In this document: positions 19,210 through 28,973 of the stretch, in pieces
How positions within the stretch are numbered: position 1 is the stretch's first letter
How the letters are laid out: every line of letters starts with the position of its first letter
Source: Tetramitus jugosus
Taxonomy: Eukaryota > Heterolobosea > Eutetramitea > Acrasida > Vahlkampfiidae
Reading direction: 5' to 3'
Assembly (NCBI GenBank): GCA_937625935.1
Contig: OW569344.1
Span: 372,001 to 436,000 of the forward strand
DNA: 64,000 nucleotides
Made by a program: the position numbers and the translations under genes
The notes under the pieces: generated by a model
Databases searched by the model: none
What the model saw: only the letters and a program-made list of their open reading frames with translations
What the model was told of the DNA's origin: nothing

Positions 19210-21939
19210 ATGAGTGAACTCACAGAACAATTATTGTCATGGTGTCAATCCATTACTCAACCCTACGTCGAATCACCAGTCCATGATTTCAATAAGAGCT
19301 TTGTCGATGGAATTGCATTCTGTGCCATCATTCACAGTCAATGTCCAGAGTTGCTCTTGTCTGCATCTGGTGAAGAGCAAGAACAGCAACAAGAGGACAC
19401 AGAGATGATATCAGCAGCATTCGACATGATTCGCAACGACTTCAACAGAGAAGAGAGATTGGCATGGGCATTGGACTCTGCTGAATCGTTGGGCATCAAG
19501 AGAACCATGGACCCTGATGACATTGATGAAAATGATCCAAATGAACAATTGATCATTGCATTTGTCACATCACTGTATCAATACTTTAATCAATCTGTTG
19601 AACCATCATCATCATCATCTGTTGAAGAAGAAGCAGAATCAGTTGAACAACAACAACCAGCAACAACAACAACAGAAGAAGAAGAAGAACAACAACCAAC
19701 AACAACAGAGGATGCATCTGTCAATGAGAATACTACTACTACTACTACTACTAGCGATGAGAATACAAACGACACTAATGAAGAAGCAGTTGAACAATCA
19801 TCATCATCATCATCTTCTTCAACTGAAACTGAAACAGCAACTGAAGAAGTAGTTGTTGATCAAGAACAACAGCAACCACAACAAGAAGAAGAAACAGTTC
19901 AAGTAGCAGCAGCAGCAGAAGCAGTGGAGGAGAACAATGCAGATTTAGAAGAACAGTTGATGATTGAGAAACAACAAGAAGAGCAACAACAGGAGCAAGA
20001 TGTTGTGGAGCAGTTGCAAGAAGTGGAACAAGAACAACAGGAGCAGCCAGTAGAAACAGTTGTTGATACCGATCAGGAAGAACAACCACAACAACAAGCA
20101 ACGCAAGAACCAACAGAGCCAGTTGAACAACAACAAGAGCAGCAAGAAGAAGAACAAGTTACTGCTGCTGTTGAACAAGAGGTGTTGTTCAATGAGGATG
20201 AGACTATTGTTGAACAAGTTCAAGAAGAGCAAGTTGCTGTTGAACAACAACAACCACAACAACAAGAACAAGAAGAAGAAGTAGAGCCACAACAAGTTCA
20301 AGAGTCTGCTTCTGCTGAAGAACAACAAGAAGTTGTTGTAGAAGCAGTAGAAGAGGCAGTGGAAGCAATTGTTGAAAAGACTCAACACGAATCAAAGAAC
20401 TTTTTCAACAAGTTGACAAAGCTCAGTCAAAAACAATCCTCTTCACCAGTCAAAGAAGAAGAAGAAGAGCAGCCTCAACAACAACAACAACAACAACAAG
20501 AAGAAGAAGAAGAACAACCTCAGGAGGAAGAACAAGAGTCATTGTCCACACCTTCTTATAATCATCATTTGTTGTCTGAAGAAGAACTTGATGATCGATT
20601 GTCTTCTCTGTTGTCCTCCTCATCCTCTGCTTCCTCTTCTCAGCCATCATCCTATTCACCATCTTCCCTTCAGGCAGATGACAAGAACAGCAGCAGCAGT
20701 GATGGTAGTGGTGTCGATCGATTGAATCGCATCAATATTGATGACATTTCAGATGCTGGTAATGATCAAACATCGAGTACCAACAGTAGACAAAACAAGG
20801 AACTGGAGAGATTGATTGAAGAAGTGTATGATCGAATGGAAGACTTGAACAGAGAGTTGCAAGTCGAAGAAGCCAATGCCAATCGCTACAAGAATCAACA
20901 CCACAGAGCACTGAGTGACCTGCATCACTTCAAGTCCGAAAACAGTCTCCGCATGTCTCAATTGGAAGACCTGGAACAACAGAGATCACTACAGCGTCAA
21001 CTCTACCAGGAGAGAATCAACTCTTTGACCAGTCAATTGAACCCATTGGAACAACAGTTGAAACAGTTGAAGGATCAGTATCAGAGCGACTCTTCGGAGA
21101 GAAAATTGTTGGAAAAGTCTGAGAAGCAACTCATGAGAGAGTTGAGCGAGTTGGACAGACAGTTGAACAGGGAGTTGGATGAGAAGAATTTGCAATCTCA
21201 GGAGAAGATGAGACTGGACAGTGAACAGAGTCAGTTGCAACTGAGAATGGATCAGGCACAGCAGTTGGTGCAGAATCAGGAGAGTCAAAAGCAGCAACTC
21301 GAGTTGGAGATTGAAGGCATGAGAGCCTTCTTGGAAGTGGAGAAGAAGGGACGTGTTCAACTCGAGAAGCAAGTCGAGTTGATCCAATCCGAGAGAGACG
21401 AATTGAAGCATCAAGTGAGAGAACAGCAGGAGGAGAGTGCTCGATTGGCTCGCGAGAATCAAAAGCTGCAACTCGAGTTTGAACGATTGAGGAAGCGAGT
21501 GGAGCAAGAGTCGATTGACAGACAGCAGACTGACTTGAGAATTCAACAGTTGAAGGACAAGGCATCACAGCTCAAGTATCAATTGGACAAGGAACAAGCA
21601 GTGACATTGTCTATTGAGAATGACAAGAAAGACCTGGAGAGACACTTGGAGAGTGCATCCAGCAGATACGACGAACTCATGACCGATTTGGCCAGAGTGA
21701 GAAGACTGGAGAGAAAGACAGACAGAGACGTGAGCACCATCAAGGCAAAGTTGGACGTTGAAGAACGATGCAGACTCGCTCTGGAAACAGAGTTGCAACT
21801 GTTGCAAGACAGTGAAAGAAGCTGGAAGAACAAGTACAGCATTATTGAGCTGCAAGTAGATAAGACGAAGCAGGAGAAGGATGACTTGAACAGAAAGATT
21901 AGAGAATCATCATTCAAGCTGAGCTTCCGATCTCTTTAA
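19210..21939 (+). CDS. Calponin-homology domain protein with long coiled coil
   Basis: The chosen ATG at 19210 directly precedes the CH domain and gives 909 aa. An in-frame ATG at 19051 would add 53 residues with no domain. Residues 1-~125 form one CH domain (FNKSFVDGIAFCAIIHSQCP and AWALDSAESLGIKRTMDPDD), a fold that binds actin or microtubule partners. Residues ~135-460 are an extreme Glu/Gln/Val/Thr region with no order expected. Residues ~525-900 are a continuous coiled coil with myosin-rod-like heptads. The layout recalls cytospin or other CH-coiled-coil crosslinkers, but CH domains of cytospins sit at the C-terminus, so I give no symbol. A cytoskeletal crosslinker is the inference. Confidence 0.8.
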   Translation: MSELTEQLLSWCQSITQPYVESPVHDFNKSFVDGIAFCAIIHSQCPELLLSASGEEQEQQQEDTEMISAAFDMIRNDFNREERLAWALDSAESLGIKRTMDPDDIDENDPNEQLIIAFVTSLYQYFNQSVEPSSSSSVEEEAESVEQQQPATTTTEEEEEQQPTTTEDASVNENTTTTTTTSDENTNDTNEEAVEQSSSSSSSSTETETATEEVVVDQEQQQPQQEEETVQVAAAAEAVEENNADLEEQLMIEKQQEEQQQEQDVVEQLQEVEQEQQEQPVETVVDTDQEEQPQQQATQEPTEPVEQQQEQQEEEQVTAAVEQEVLFNEDETIVEQVQEEQVAVEQQQPQQQEQEEEVEPQQVQESASAEEQQEVVVEAVEEAVEAIVEKTQHESKNFFNKLTKLSQKQSSSPVKEEEEEQPQQQQQQQQEEEEEQPQEEEQESLSTPSYNHHLLSEEELDDRLSSLLSSSSSASSSQPSSYSPSSLQADDKNSSSSDGSGVDRLNRINIDDISDAGNDQTSSTNSRQNKELERLIEEVYDRMEDLNRELQVEEANANRYKNQHHRALSDLHHFKSENSLRMSQLEDLEQQRSLQRQLYQERINSLTSQLNPLEQQLKQLKDQYQSDSSERKLLEKSEKQLMRELSELDRQLNRELDEKNLQSQEKMRLDSEQSQLQLRMDQAQQLVQNQESQKQQLELEIEGMRAFLEVEKKGRVQLEKQVELIQSERDELKHQVREQQEESARLARENQKLQLEFERLRKRVEQESIDRQQTDLRIQQLKDKASQLKYQLDKEQAVTLSIENDKKDLERHLESASSRYDELMTDLARVRRLERKTDRDVSTIKAKLDVEERCRLALETELQLLQDSERSWKNKYSIIELQVDKTKQEKDDLNRKIRESSFKLSFRSL
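19659..20520 (+). repeat. CAA/GAA-rich low-complexity DNA encoding Gln/Glu tract
   Basis: Imperfect CAA, GAA, ACA and TCA triplet runs extend for nearly 900 bp inside the CH-domain gene. They encode the Gln/Glu-rich linker and produce long spurious open frames on both strands. Confidence 0.8.
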
Positions 21940-22040
21940 TTCATTGTTCGTTTGCATTGCATGAAAGCAGCAAGTATTGTATTTCAGTGACCATGGTGGT
22001 AAACACTTTCAATAAAATAAATAGTTTGTACAATTAACAT

Positions 22041-23060
22041 CTACAGGATATTATTTGATGAGTTGTTCGGTGTTGAACTCTCCCACTTGGCGCAATTGTT
22101 GTTGTTCTGCGCAGGATCTGAACACTCAAACTCAAGATGCACTGGACACGTTTGCATAACTCGATGACACAACTCACCGCAAGCTGGTAGGTGCTTGACA
22201 GTGTCAACTGTGGGTAAATTGGAAAGAGTTGAATCGACAACTGCTGGGTTGAGTGGTGATGCATCAGTCAAGGATGACGACAATACAACTCTCGCTAATG
22301 GAAACATGGTACCACATGACCAACCAGCATAAGAATCTGTGCAGTTCAGACATGTGTAATATGGATAAAAATCTCTGCAATTGTATCCACTCAGATACCG
22401 AGACACATTCTGGTTCATCTCTCGCACAATATCATCCATGCCTTGAAAATCAACAACAACTGTCGTATTGCCAACCATACCACCATAGTTATTGTCTGTA
22501 TTGCTTCGATTGTTTGACGCATAGTGCATGACAACATCTGGATCACTCAAATAGAATCGATGACCCGTTGGCACAACAATAGCTAGAGTTTCATTGATGA
22601 CACCTGTGGATGCATTGATGGCAGTGTCCACAGTGATGACAATTCTCGAAATTTCAAACACAGAGGCCAATACTGAATTCATGGAATCATGTGTTGCTTC
22701 CTTTGTCGTTGCTGCAGTGTCATTGCGATAGTGGTGAGAAGAGCTGAAGCAGAATGATGATTCGGGATCGGGATGCACACCACTCTTGCCAGACAGTGGA
22801 GTCACAATCCAAACACCGGTACCCACAATCCATTCTTTTGTACTCGAATTTGTTGTCGTTGCAGTTGGTACTTGTTTGTTGTGATCAGACCAATCTGCGC
22901 CTTGTGGTTGTTGTTGTTGTGTGCTTATCTCTGTCGTGGAACCATCCATCTGGATCACAAAACAAAGAAGAACAGACATGATCCATAGGATCACCACGGA
23001 CCGTAACCCATTGTGTTTAGAATACTGTGGTGTTTGGTGCATCACATTCACAAATGACAT
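22041..23060 (-). CDS. Mid1/NALF1-like secreted or membrane-anchored Cys-rich protein
   Basis: The open frame has no ATG before 23060, which gives 339 aa. A hydrophobic segment (LRSVVILWIMSVLLCFVIQ) near residues 19-37 acts as signal peptide or anchor. An ectodomain with many N-glycosylation sequons follows. The last ~110 residues hold a Cys pattern, YNCRDFYPYYTCLNCTDSYAGWSC followed later by LPACGELCHRVMQTCP and FEC. The order C..YxTCxxCxxxYxxWxC...PxCxxxCxxVxxxCPxxxxFxC matches the Cys-rich domain of fungal Mid1 and animal NALF1 (FAM155), accessory subunits of Cch1 and NALCN cation channels. That domain is distantly related to the Frizzled CRD. Assignment is from the Cys pattern only. It converges with the CH-domain gene, 101 bp away. 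Confidence 0.55.
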   Translation of the reverse strand: MSFVNVMHQTPQYSKHNGLRSVVILWIMSVLLCFVIQMDGSTTEISTQQQQPQGADWSDHNKQVPTATTTNSSTKEWIVGTGVWIVTPLSGKSGVHPDPESSFCFSSSHHYRNDTAATTKEATHDSMNSVLASVFEISRIVITVDTAINASTGVINETLAIVVPTGHRFYLSDPDVVMHYASNNRSNTDNNYGGMVGNTTVVVDFQGMDDIVREMNQNVSRYLSGYNCRDFYPYYTCLNCTDSYAGWSCGTMFPLARVVLSSSLTDASPLNPAVVDSTLSNLPTVDTVKHLPACGELCHRVMQTCPVHLEFECSDPAQNNNNCAKWESSTPNNSSNNIL

Positions 23061-23234
23061 GGACCACAAAAGATTGCAAAGGACTTGTTGCTTGCCACGT
23101 TTTTTGTTCAAACTTTTTTTTATTGAGAGAATCTTTTCCACACAGGGGTGAATCAAAGAATGAAAGTGACAGGGACAAACATGGAAACAAAACCATGGGT
23201 TGTCCCCCCCAGTGCGTACGACTTGCGCTCCATC

Positions 23235-24749
23235 TTAGTGAATACCATATCCTCTGTATTCATAACCCTGTTCACCCATCTTCTTCAACAGGCCAAAGTG
23301 ACCACCGACTGCAGTAGCAAAGTTGGAGTAGCTGTTGAAACGTACGCCATACTCTTCGCAAGTCTTCTTGACAATCGGGTGCAACTTGGGGTAGTGCACG
23401 TGGCAAATGGTTGGGAACAAGTGATGCTCCGTCTGATGATTCAATCCACCAGACAAGTGATTCCACAACCAACTTCCACTGGCAAAGTTGCTGCTTCCAA
23501 TAATTTGACTCTTGGCCCAATCCTTTTCCACCACACCGTTTCTCTCCTTGTTGTCCGTGTGGAACTGCTCAGTGATATCTGTGACGTGGTTGACTTGGAA
23601 GATGAGCACGAGCAACACGCTGGCCACACTCAGAGTCACCCATGTCAAATAGCAAACCTTGGTCCAATTGCCATCGTGGAAAAAGTAGGCTGGGAACACA
23701 AATGCATACAGCAGAAACATGGCCTTGCAGCAAAAGAAGATGACCCATTCTTGCTTGGTAATGGGTTGGAATTTGACACCGCCCCACTTGCCTCCAATCA
23801 TGGCCACAAAATCACGCAGAAACATTTCAATCAACAGTGTGCTGTACAGGAATGGCAAATAAATGTGTTGATACTTGTACCAAAAGTGTTGCTTCTGAGT
23901 GGGCTTAATTCTTCTAAAGTGAGGTTCATTGGTGTGAATATCAGGGTCCAATTCAATCACATTGGTGGAGACGTGATGACCCACAGAGTGAATCATCTTC
24001 CAACAATAGCTACTGCCACCCAACAAATCAAACACTGCTCCAAACACTCTGTTTAGAGTGGCACTGTTGCTGTAGCCACCATGATTGGCATCATGCATAA
24101 TACCAGTGCCAATCGATGCACTCACAAGCCCCCACATGCAACTGTAAATGGTGGCCAAAAAGAGATTCTGAGCCGTGTGTGTCTTAATGTACAAAAAGGC
24201 CCACAAGAACAAGAGAATAACAGTCTTGATGTACATTTCAGTGTTGTCTCTTGGCTTCAGATTATTGTCCTTAAAATATTGTTCTACTCTACGTCTGAGC
24301 ACATCATAAAAATCAGTTTGACACTTTGGATCATACAAGTGCACTTGTTCATCCTCTACGTCACCAATATAGTACTTGTTCAGTAGGGATTCATTGTGAA
24401 TGACACTGGATGGATGATGAGACAAAAAGAGCTCTGTAGAGTGTCTTCCTGCAGCAATCAACAGCATGTCACCACCAGGATGTCTAGGCAAGAATGGTGT
24501 CGTGTCATACACTTTTCCATTGATGACCAACCAATTGGATGCAGCAGTGTTGTGCTTGGAGATTTCTGCCCATGAAAAGGTCTTGGAAGTGGTGGTGGTA
24601 GTGGTGTTGGTGTTGGTGTTGGTTGTTTTGTTTTTATGGTTGTTGTTGTTGTTATTGGTGTTGTTGCTGGTAGTGTTGGTGTCTTTCTCTGTGCCCTCAC
24701 TACGGGATGAGGATCCAACCTCTACTGACGACTTGTTATTTGAAGGCAT
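23235..24749 (-). CDS. Cytochrome b5-fused front-end fatty acid desaturase
   Basis: A 504-aa single-exon protein with ATG at 24749. After a Thr/Asn-rich head, residues ~57-135 form a cytochrome b5 domain with the haem-binding HPGG at 90-93. The desaturase part has three histidine boxes: HDANHGG at 219-225, HSVGHH at 254-259, and QTEHH at 439-443. Gln in place of His in the third box is the hallmark of front-end (delta-5/6/4) desaturases. Hydrophobic segments near 175-215, 295-320, 335-355 and 365-385 fit an ER membrane enzyme. It introduces a double bond between an existing one and the carboxyl end of acyl chains. Whether it is delta-5, -6 or -8 cannot be told from the sequence. Confidence 0.93.
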   Translation of the reverse strand: MPSNNKSSVEVGSSSRSEGTEKDTNTTSNNTNNNNNNHKNKTTNTNTNTTTTTTSKTFSWAEISKHNTAASNWLVINGKVYDTTPFLPRHPGGDMLLIAAGRHSTELFLSHHPSSVIHNESLLNKYYIGDVEDEQVHLYDPKCQTDFYDVLRRRVEQYFKDNNLKPRDNTEMYIKTVILLFLWAFLYIKTHTAQNLFLATIYSCMWGLVSASIGTGIMHDANHGGYSNSATLNRVFGAVFDLLGGSSYCWKMIHSVGHHVSTNVIELDPDIHTNEPHFRRIKPTQKQHFWYKYQHIYLPFLYSTLLIEMFLRDFVAMIGGKWGGVKFQPITKQEWVIFFCCKAMFLLYAFVFPAYFFHDGNWTKVCYLTWVTLSVASVLLVLIFQVNHVTDITEQFHTDNKERNGVVEKDWAKSQIIGSSNFASGSWLWNHLSGGLNHQTEHHLFPTICHVHYPKLHPIVKKTCEEYGVRFNSYSNFATAVGGHFGLLKKMGEQGYEYRGYGIH

Positions 24750-25146
24750 GGATCAGAAGGTATGAATATGAATAAAATGATGATGATGATGATTTGTTGT
24801 TAGTTGGTTGTTGTGTGAAGAGATGTTTTTTCAGCAGCAAAATGGTGGTGTGAGGGAGGTGGTAGTGTGTGCTGGGGACCTGGAAACTCGCTGAGAGTGG
24901 GCAAAGAGTCTTCCGATTCTCTATGCGCGGTGTGTTAATTCCCTCATACCTTGAGATTTACAACGGCTCCACACGCGGAGGAATATCAACAACAAAATCG
25001 AACCTCGTGTCATCCCAGAACGACATGACGGAACAACAGCTTTTTAGCGCGAAAACCTGCATGAAGAAATAAATAATCGACAAAAGACTCGCTTCAACCA
25101 TAACGATGATCTGCGCAACTCGCCACGCAACAATCAAAGAAAAACA
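24750..25146. promoter_or_regulatory. Divergent promoter region between desaturase and FAM32A genes
   Basis: A 397-bp gap. Next to the desaturase ATG are GATGAT repeats. TTTTTAGCGCGAAAA at 25041-25055 is a near-palindromic E2F-like element 92 bp upstream of the FAM32A ATG. No coding signal was seen. Confidence 0.45.
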
Positions 25147-25557
25147 ATGATCAACGAAAGTGGGATTGTATCGATTGACGATACAGAGTCGTATGACAAT
25201 GTGATACCTGGTCCTTTGAGACTCAAGGGCAATGTGCAAAATTCAGTGATTAATAAGCGCAGAAAGATCAAATCATCTGTTTCCACAGATTATCAAACCA
25301 TGTACAATAACAACAACGAGAATAACCGTAATGAAGAAGCAAATATTGATCAAATGATGGATCGTGAAGATGATTATGTTGCTCATCGGGGCAAAACAGA
25401 GGCCGAATTGAGGTTTGAGCTCATGCGAATGGAAAGAGAGAAACAAGAAATTGAGAGACTTGCACAAAAGTCCTATCGAGAAAGAGTGGATGAATACAAT
25501 AAGAAAATTGCAAATGAGTCAGAACATCATGATATACCAAGGGTTGGACCTGGATAA
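25147..25557 (+). CDS. FAM32A: FAM32A-like spliceosomal protein
   Basis: A 136-aa single-exon protein with ATG at 25147. Three family marks are present in order: GPLRLKG near residue 22, a charged middle helix starting KTEAELRFELMRMEREKQEI, and a C-terminal SYRERVDEYNKKI followed by EHHDIPRVGPG. Human FAM32A has the same GPLKLKG start and an EHYDIPKV end. FAM32A is a metazoan step-two factor that reaches into the spliceosome core and stabilises the 3' splice site. The length is close to the human 112 aa. Confidence 0.85.
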   Translation: MINESGIVSIDDTESYDNVIPGPLRLKGNVQNSVINKRRKIKSSVSTDYQTMYNNNNENNRNEEANIDQMMDREDDYVAHRGKTEAELRFELMRMEREKQEIERLAQKSYRERVDEYNKKIANESEHHDIPRVGPG

Positions 25558-25664
25558 TAACCTGATGATGATGTGTCTATCATTTGATATGAGAAGGCAT
25601 CACTGTCAGTCATTGACTCTCTCTAATATAAAACGCATCAAGTATCATTCATCCTCTTTATGTT

Positions 25665-26408
25665 CTATTTGTTCATTGGTGTGAGTTTCAAGGGAAAGTT
25701 TCCTCTGAGATCCATTTTTCGATAGGAATCATCCAACTCTTGTGTTGCTCTTCCCCATTTGTTTGTTGGACGTGGTGCTTTGGTGCTGCTAGAGGCTTGT
25801 GGTATATTTTTCATCATTGAACGATATGTTGTTGTCATCTGATCTTCCTCCTTGCCATTGTATAACTCTGTTTGTTGATTCACTGGGACAGTCTTGTGTC
25901 TTAACGAAGATGACATTGAGATCTCCGAGTTTTTAAATCCCTTAGAACTGAGAGTTCCTTGAGCCCCAGATGAAAGATTTCCCACCGGTACATACTTTAA
26001 CGATGTCCCATGCAAGTTATAAGTATCTTCTGTTTTCATTCCCGCTCCGAATGTCATTTGGTTTAATGATACAAAATGGTTGATTTCTGAATCTCTGGGG
26101 TGCGTCTGCTTGATCATTGTGTTGCTGTTTGAGACGTTGTTAGGAATGGGTTGCTTTTTATCATGTACAGAGTGACTTGTGGACACGAATTGATTCTGAC
26201 TGTGAAGGGAGTATGCGTCATCACACCTAGTCCTGTCTTCGGTCCAATTGGCATCCAAAACTCCAGTATTATACGCATTTCGGTGACCCGAGTGACCAAT
26301 TTGAGTGCTTTGCAAAATTCGATCCTTTGGGTGAAGGTATGCATGTTTGGTCGTCGTTTTTAAGTTGTATGCCGTTTCTTGTTTATAAGTGTTGTATTGT
26401 TTAGCCAT
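25665..26408 (-). CDS. Possible axonemal protein, CFAP107-like
   Basis: A 247-aa protein from the ATG at 26408, predicted disordered, basic, rich in Thr, Asn, Tyr and His. It has short Trp/Arg motifs: a YNTGVLDANWTEDRTR segment near residue 46 and NKWGRATQELDDSYRKMDL near the end. The first resembles the VLIGNW.EER motif of CFAP107, a microtubule inner protein of ciliary doublets. Only that short motif supports the link, so it is tentative. The presence of IFT56 nearby shows the organism makes flagella. It is divergent from RAD23 and convergent with FAM32A. Confidence 0.4.
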   Translation of the reverse strand: MAKQYNTYKQETAYNLKTTTKHAYLHPKDRILQSTQIGHSGHRNAYNTGVLDANWTEDRTRCDDAYSLHSQNQFVSTSHSVHDKKQPIPNNVSNSNTMIKQTHPRDSEINHFVSLNQMTFGAGMKTEDTYNLHGTSLKYVPVGNLSSGAQGTLSSKGFKNSEISMSSSLRHKTVPVNQQTELYNGKEEDQMTTTYRSMMKNIPQASSSTKAPRPTNKWGRATQELDDSYRKMDLRGNFPLKLTPMNK

Positions 26409-26674
26409 TTCCAGAGCTAATACTATTCCAAAAGGTTGAGGAGGTTGTTGATATTCCAGCTCAAGAGTTCAATGATGTTCCATCAGTAGCTTTCAACTGG
26501 TTGTGGGCTAACCGTTCTCTGTAAAGAAAATGGCGCGATTGAACTTGTTCCTACTTCCGGTGGTTACAAAATCGAATTGATGTTACAAGTTCTATTTTTG
26601 CGAGCAAGGAACAAGAACTTTTTGTGCAATCAAGAAAAAAAGAAAGAACTCAGCAAGTTGCAGAAAAACAAAAG

Positions 26675-27941
26675 ATGAAGATTACTTTGAAAACAATTAC
26701 GGGCAAGTCATTCACTGTTGACGTTGAAACAAGTGATACTGTATGTTGTTGCATTATTCATTTATTTTCATGTTGCTCCATGATGGAATTTCACAAGAAC
26801 CACTCACAACTGACTTTTTGTATTCACGCTCATGATATTATGATATGATCAGATCTCTCAAGTGAAACAAAAGATTGAACAACAAGGGGAGTATGCCTCT
26901 GATGGAATGAAGATTATTTTTGGAGGCAAGGTATTGACTGATGATGCCACTGTTGAGGCCTCAGACATTCAAGAACATCACAAGAATATTGTTCTTGTTG
27001 CAAAGAAGCTTAAAACAGTTGTAAAGAAACCTGCACCAGTGACTGAAACACCAGCACCAGCTACATCATCCACCTCTGCTGCTACAGAGGCAGTTCAGAC
27101 AACGACGACATCAACACCTGCTTCAACTACCACCACCACTACGACTTCTGCCACACCAACTCCAACACCAGCAACAACCACCACCACTACCACTCCTGAT
27201 ACCACTGGCATGGGAGAACAGTTCAACATCTTGGTCACTCAATTCTTGGAGATGGGATTCGAAAGAGCAAACATTGAAGAGTGCTTGCGTGCTGCCTATC
27301 TGAACCCAGAGAGAGCAGCAGAGTATCTAATGACTGGAATACCAGAGTCAGCGAGAAGACAACAACAACAACCAGCTACCCAGCAATCGACAGGTGCTGA
27401 GGATGTTGCTGCCATGACTGGTGGTGATGAAGATGCAGATGACATGATGTTTGGTGGTGAAAGTGGTCAATTGAGTGAACTCATTCAATCCATGCCACAA
27501 TTCAATCAGTTGAGAGCTGCTATTCAACAGAATCCACACTTGTTGACACCAATCATGCAAAGACTCGCACAATCCAATCCAGAACTCGTTGAAATTATTA
27601 ATCAGAACCCACAGGAGTTTATTCGATTGTTGAACGAACCAATTCCACAGCAAACACAACAACCAACAGCACAACAACAGCAACAGGGTGCTCTTGGCGG
27701 CGGTGGTGGTCAACGTTTGCCACCAAATGCCATCATGGTCAGTCAAGAGGAGAGAGATGCCATTGATCGATTGGTTGGTATGGGATTTGAGCGAAATCTT
27801 GTCATTCAGGCCTACTTTGCCTGTGGAAAGGATGAAAACTTGACTGCAAACTTTTTGTTGGAAGATCCAGATTTGGCAATGCTTGGAGGTGGAGATGAAC
27901 AAGGTGGAGACGACGAAGAAATGTATGGTGACCACCAATAA
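26675..27941 (+). CDS. RAD23: UV excision repair / proteasome shuttle protein RAD23
   Basis: Two exons, 26675..26740 and 26853..27941, give 384 aa. The 112-bp intron (donor GTATGT, acceptor ATCAG) splits the ubiquitin-like domain after ETSDT; exon 2 resumes ISQVKQKIEQQG. Domains in order are UBL (1-~75), a Thr/Pro/Ala linker, UBA1 near 125-165 (LEMGFERANIEECLRAAYLN), an XPC-binding STI1-like domain near 220-280 (PQFNQLRAAIQQNPHLL), and C-terminal UBA2 (LVGMGFERNLVIQAYFAC). All four canonical RAD23 domains are present. RAD23 escorts ubiquitylated proteins to the proteasome and stabilises XPC/Rad4 in nucleotide excision repair. The first-exon ATG sits 266 bp from the divergent gene. Confidence 0.95.
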
Positions 27942-28048
27942 TTCATCCAAATGTCCGATTCCTAGTAAATAGATATTCATTTTTTTCTCTCCATATTGTT
28001 TTGGTGGTCTAATGTCTCACAGCAACAAACTAAAGCTGCACGAATGAA

Positions 28049-28822
28049 TTAGCTCTCCTCGTCGCTCTCTTCTTCGTCATCTCCGTCATCGTCCATATCC
28101 ACAGTAACGTCTGAAAATGCTTCGTCATCGTCACTGGCTTCATTCTCCTCTGTTTGTTGCTGCTCTTCATGATCGACACTATGCTCTTCCTGATCCGTGA
28201 CTCCAATGTCATACCTCCAAGTGTCACCCTTTTGTTTTGATTGAAGTATATGCATGCGATTATATTGTTGATCGAGATTGATCTGGTCATGCTGTCCGGG
28301 AGATGACAATGATTGACGATCCTCACTATTGTCATCATGCTCTCCCTCCAACAAGTTTCTCAATATCTGAAAATCAAATGTCGTTGATTGGAGATCAGGC
28401 AATGTCATCACACCTCTCCATTCCTCATCAATATCATTCTGTATCTGAGAGCGAACCATTGGTTTCAATCGATTGGCTTCTCGCTCAAAATGCAATGCCC
28501 GCGCATCTTTCACACTCATTCGACTCTCCCATGTCAATCCATCTGTGAAATGGGCAATATTCTTCTTCATGTTGTCATGTTGTTGTTCTTCATCATCTTC
28601 GTTCTCGTCCTCTGAATCCACAAAGTCAATAATGTCACTGCTGGTTGACGCATCTTCGTCATCATCTTGAGTCTCTGTTTCTTCATCATGATCACTGCCT
28701 CCATTATTAGTATTGGCACTCACAGTCGATATATCATCTTCGTAATCCTCATGAGAGTCATCACCCTCGTCATATCCATGCTGATGATCATTGTTATTCT
28801 TGTCCTTGTGATTCGCATCCAT
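28049..28822 (-). CDS. Highly acidic protein of unknown function
   Basis: A 257-aa protein with ATG at 28822. The N-terminal ~85 and C-terminal ~45 residues are runs of Asp, Glu and Ser. The middle (~85-150) is more ordered and contains LTWESRMSVKDARALHFERE, a potential helix, followed by NDIDEEWRGVMTLPDL. I do not recognise a family. Acidic proteins of this type are often histone chaperones or nucleolar proteins, but no motif proves that here. It is divergent from the membrane protein (151 bp) and convergent with RAD23 (107 bp). Confidence 0.65.
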   Translation of the reverse strand: MDANHKDKNNNDHQHGYDEGDDSHEDYEDDISTVSANTNNGGSDHDEETETQDDDEDASTSSDIIDFVDSEDENEDDEEQQHDNMKKNIAHFTDGLTWESRMSVKDARALHFEREANRLKPMVRSQIQNDIDEEWRGVMTLPDLQSTTFDFQILRNLLEGEHDDNSEDRQSLSSPGQHDQINLDQQYNRMHILQSKQKGDTWRYDIGVTDQEEHSVDHEEQQQTEENEASDDDEAFSDVTVDMDDDGDDEEESDEES

Positions 28823-28973
28823 TTCCAGTTTCGAGTTCTTCCCTCTCCAAAATCTTTCAAAAACCTCCTAAAATCCACAGATAAACCGAACGAAAAAAAA
28901 ACACGATCCAATATCAATACCACCACCATCATCCTAATTATTATTCGACAACGTTTAATCATCATCAAAAATC

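Noticed and set aside
19775-21568. Several minus-strand frames up to 185 aa opposite the coiled coil
   Set aside because: Leu/Phe-rich products are the antisense of Glu/Gln/Lys codons, a usual artefact.
23148-24056. 302-aa plus-strand frame opposite the desaturase
   Set aside because: It is the antisense of a gene with intact active-site motifs, with no family resemblance of its own.
26405-26524. Short frame ending VPSVAFNWLWANRSL before TAA at 26522
   Set aside because: It has no ATG and a stop is immediately upstream. It could be a last exon, but no upstream exon was found.
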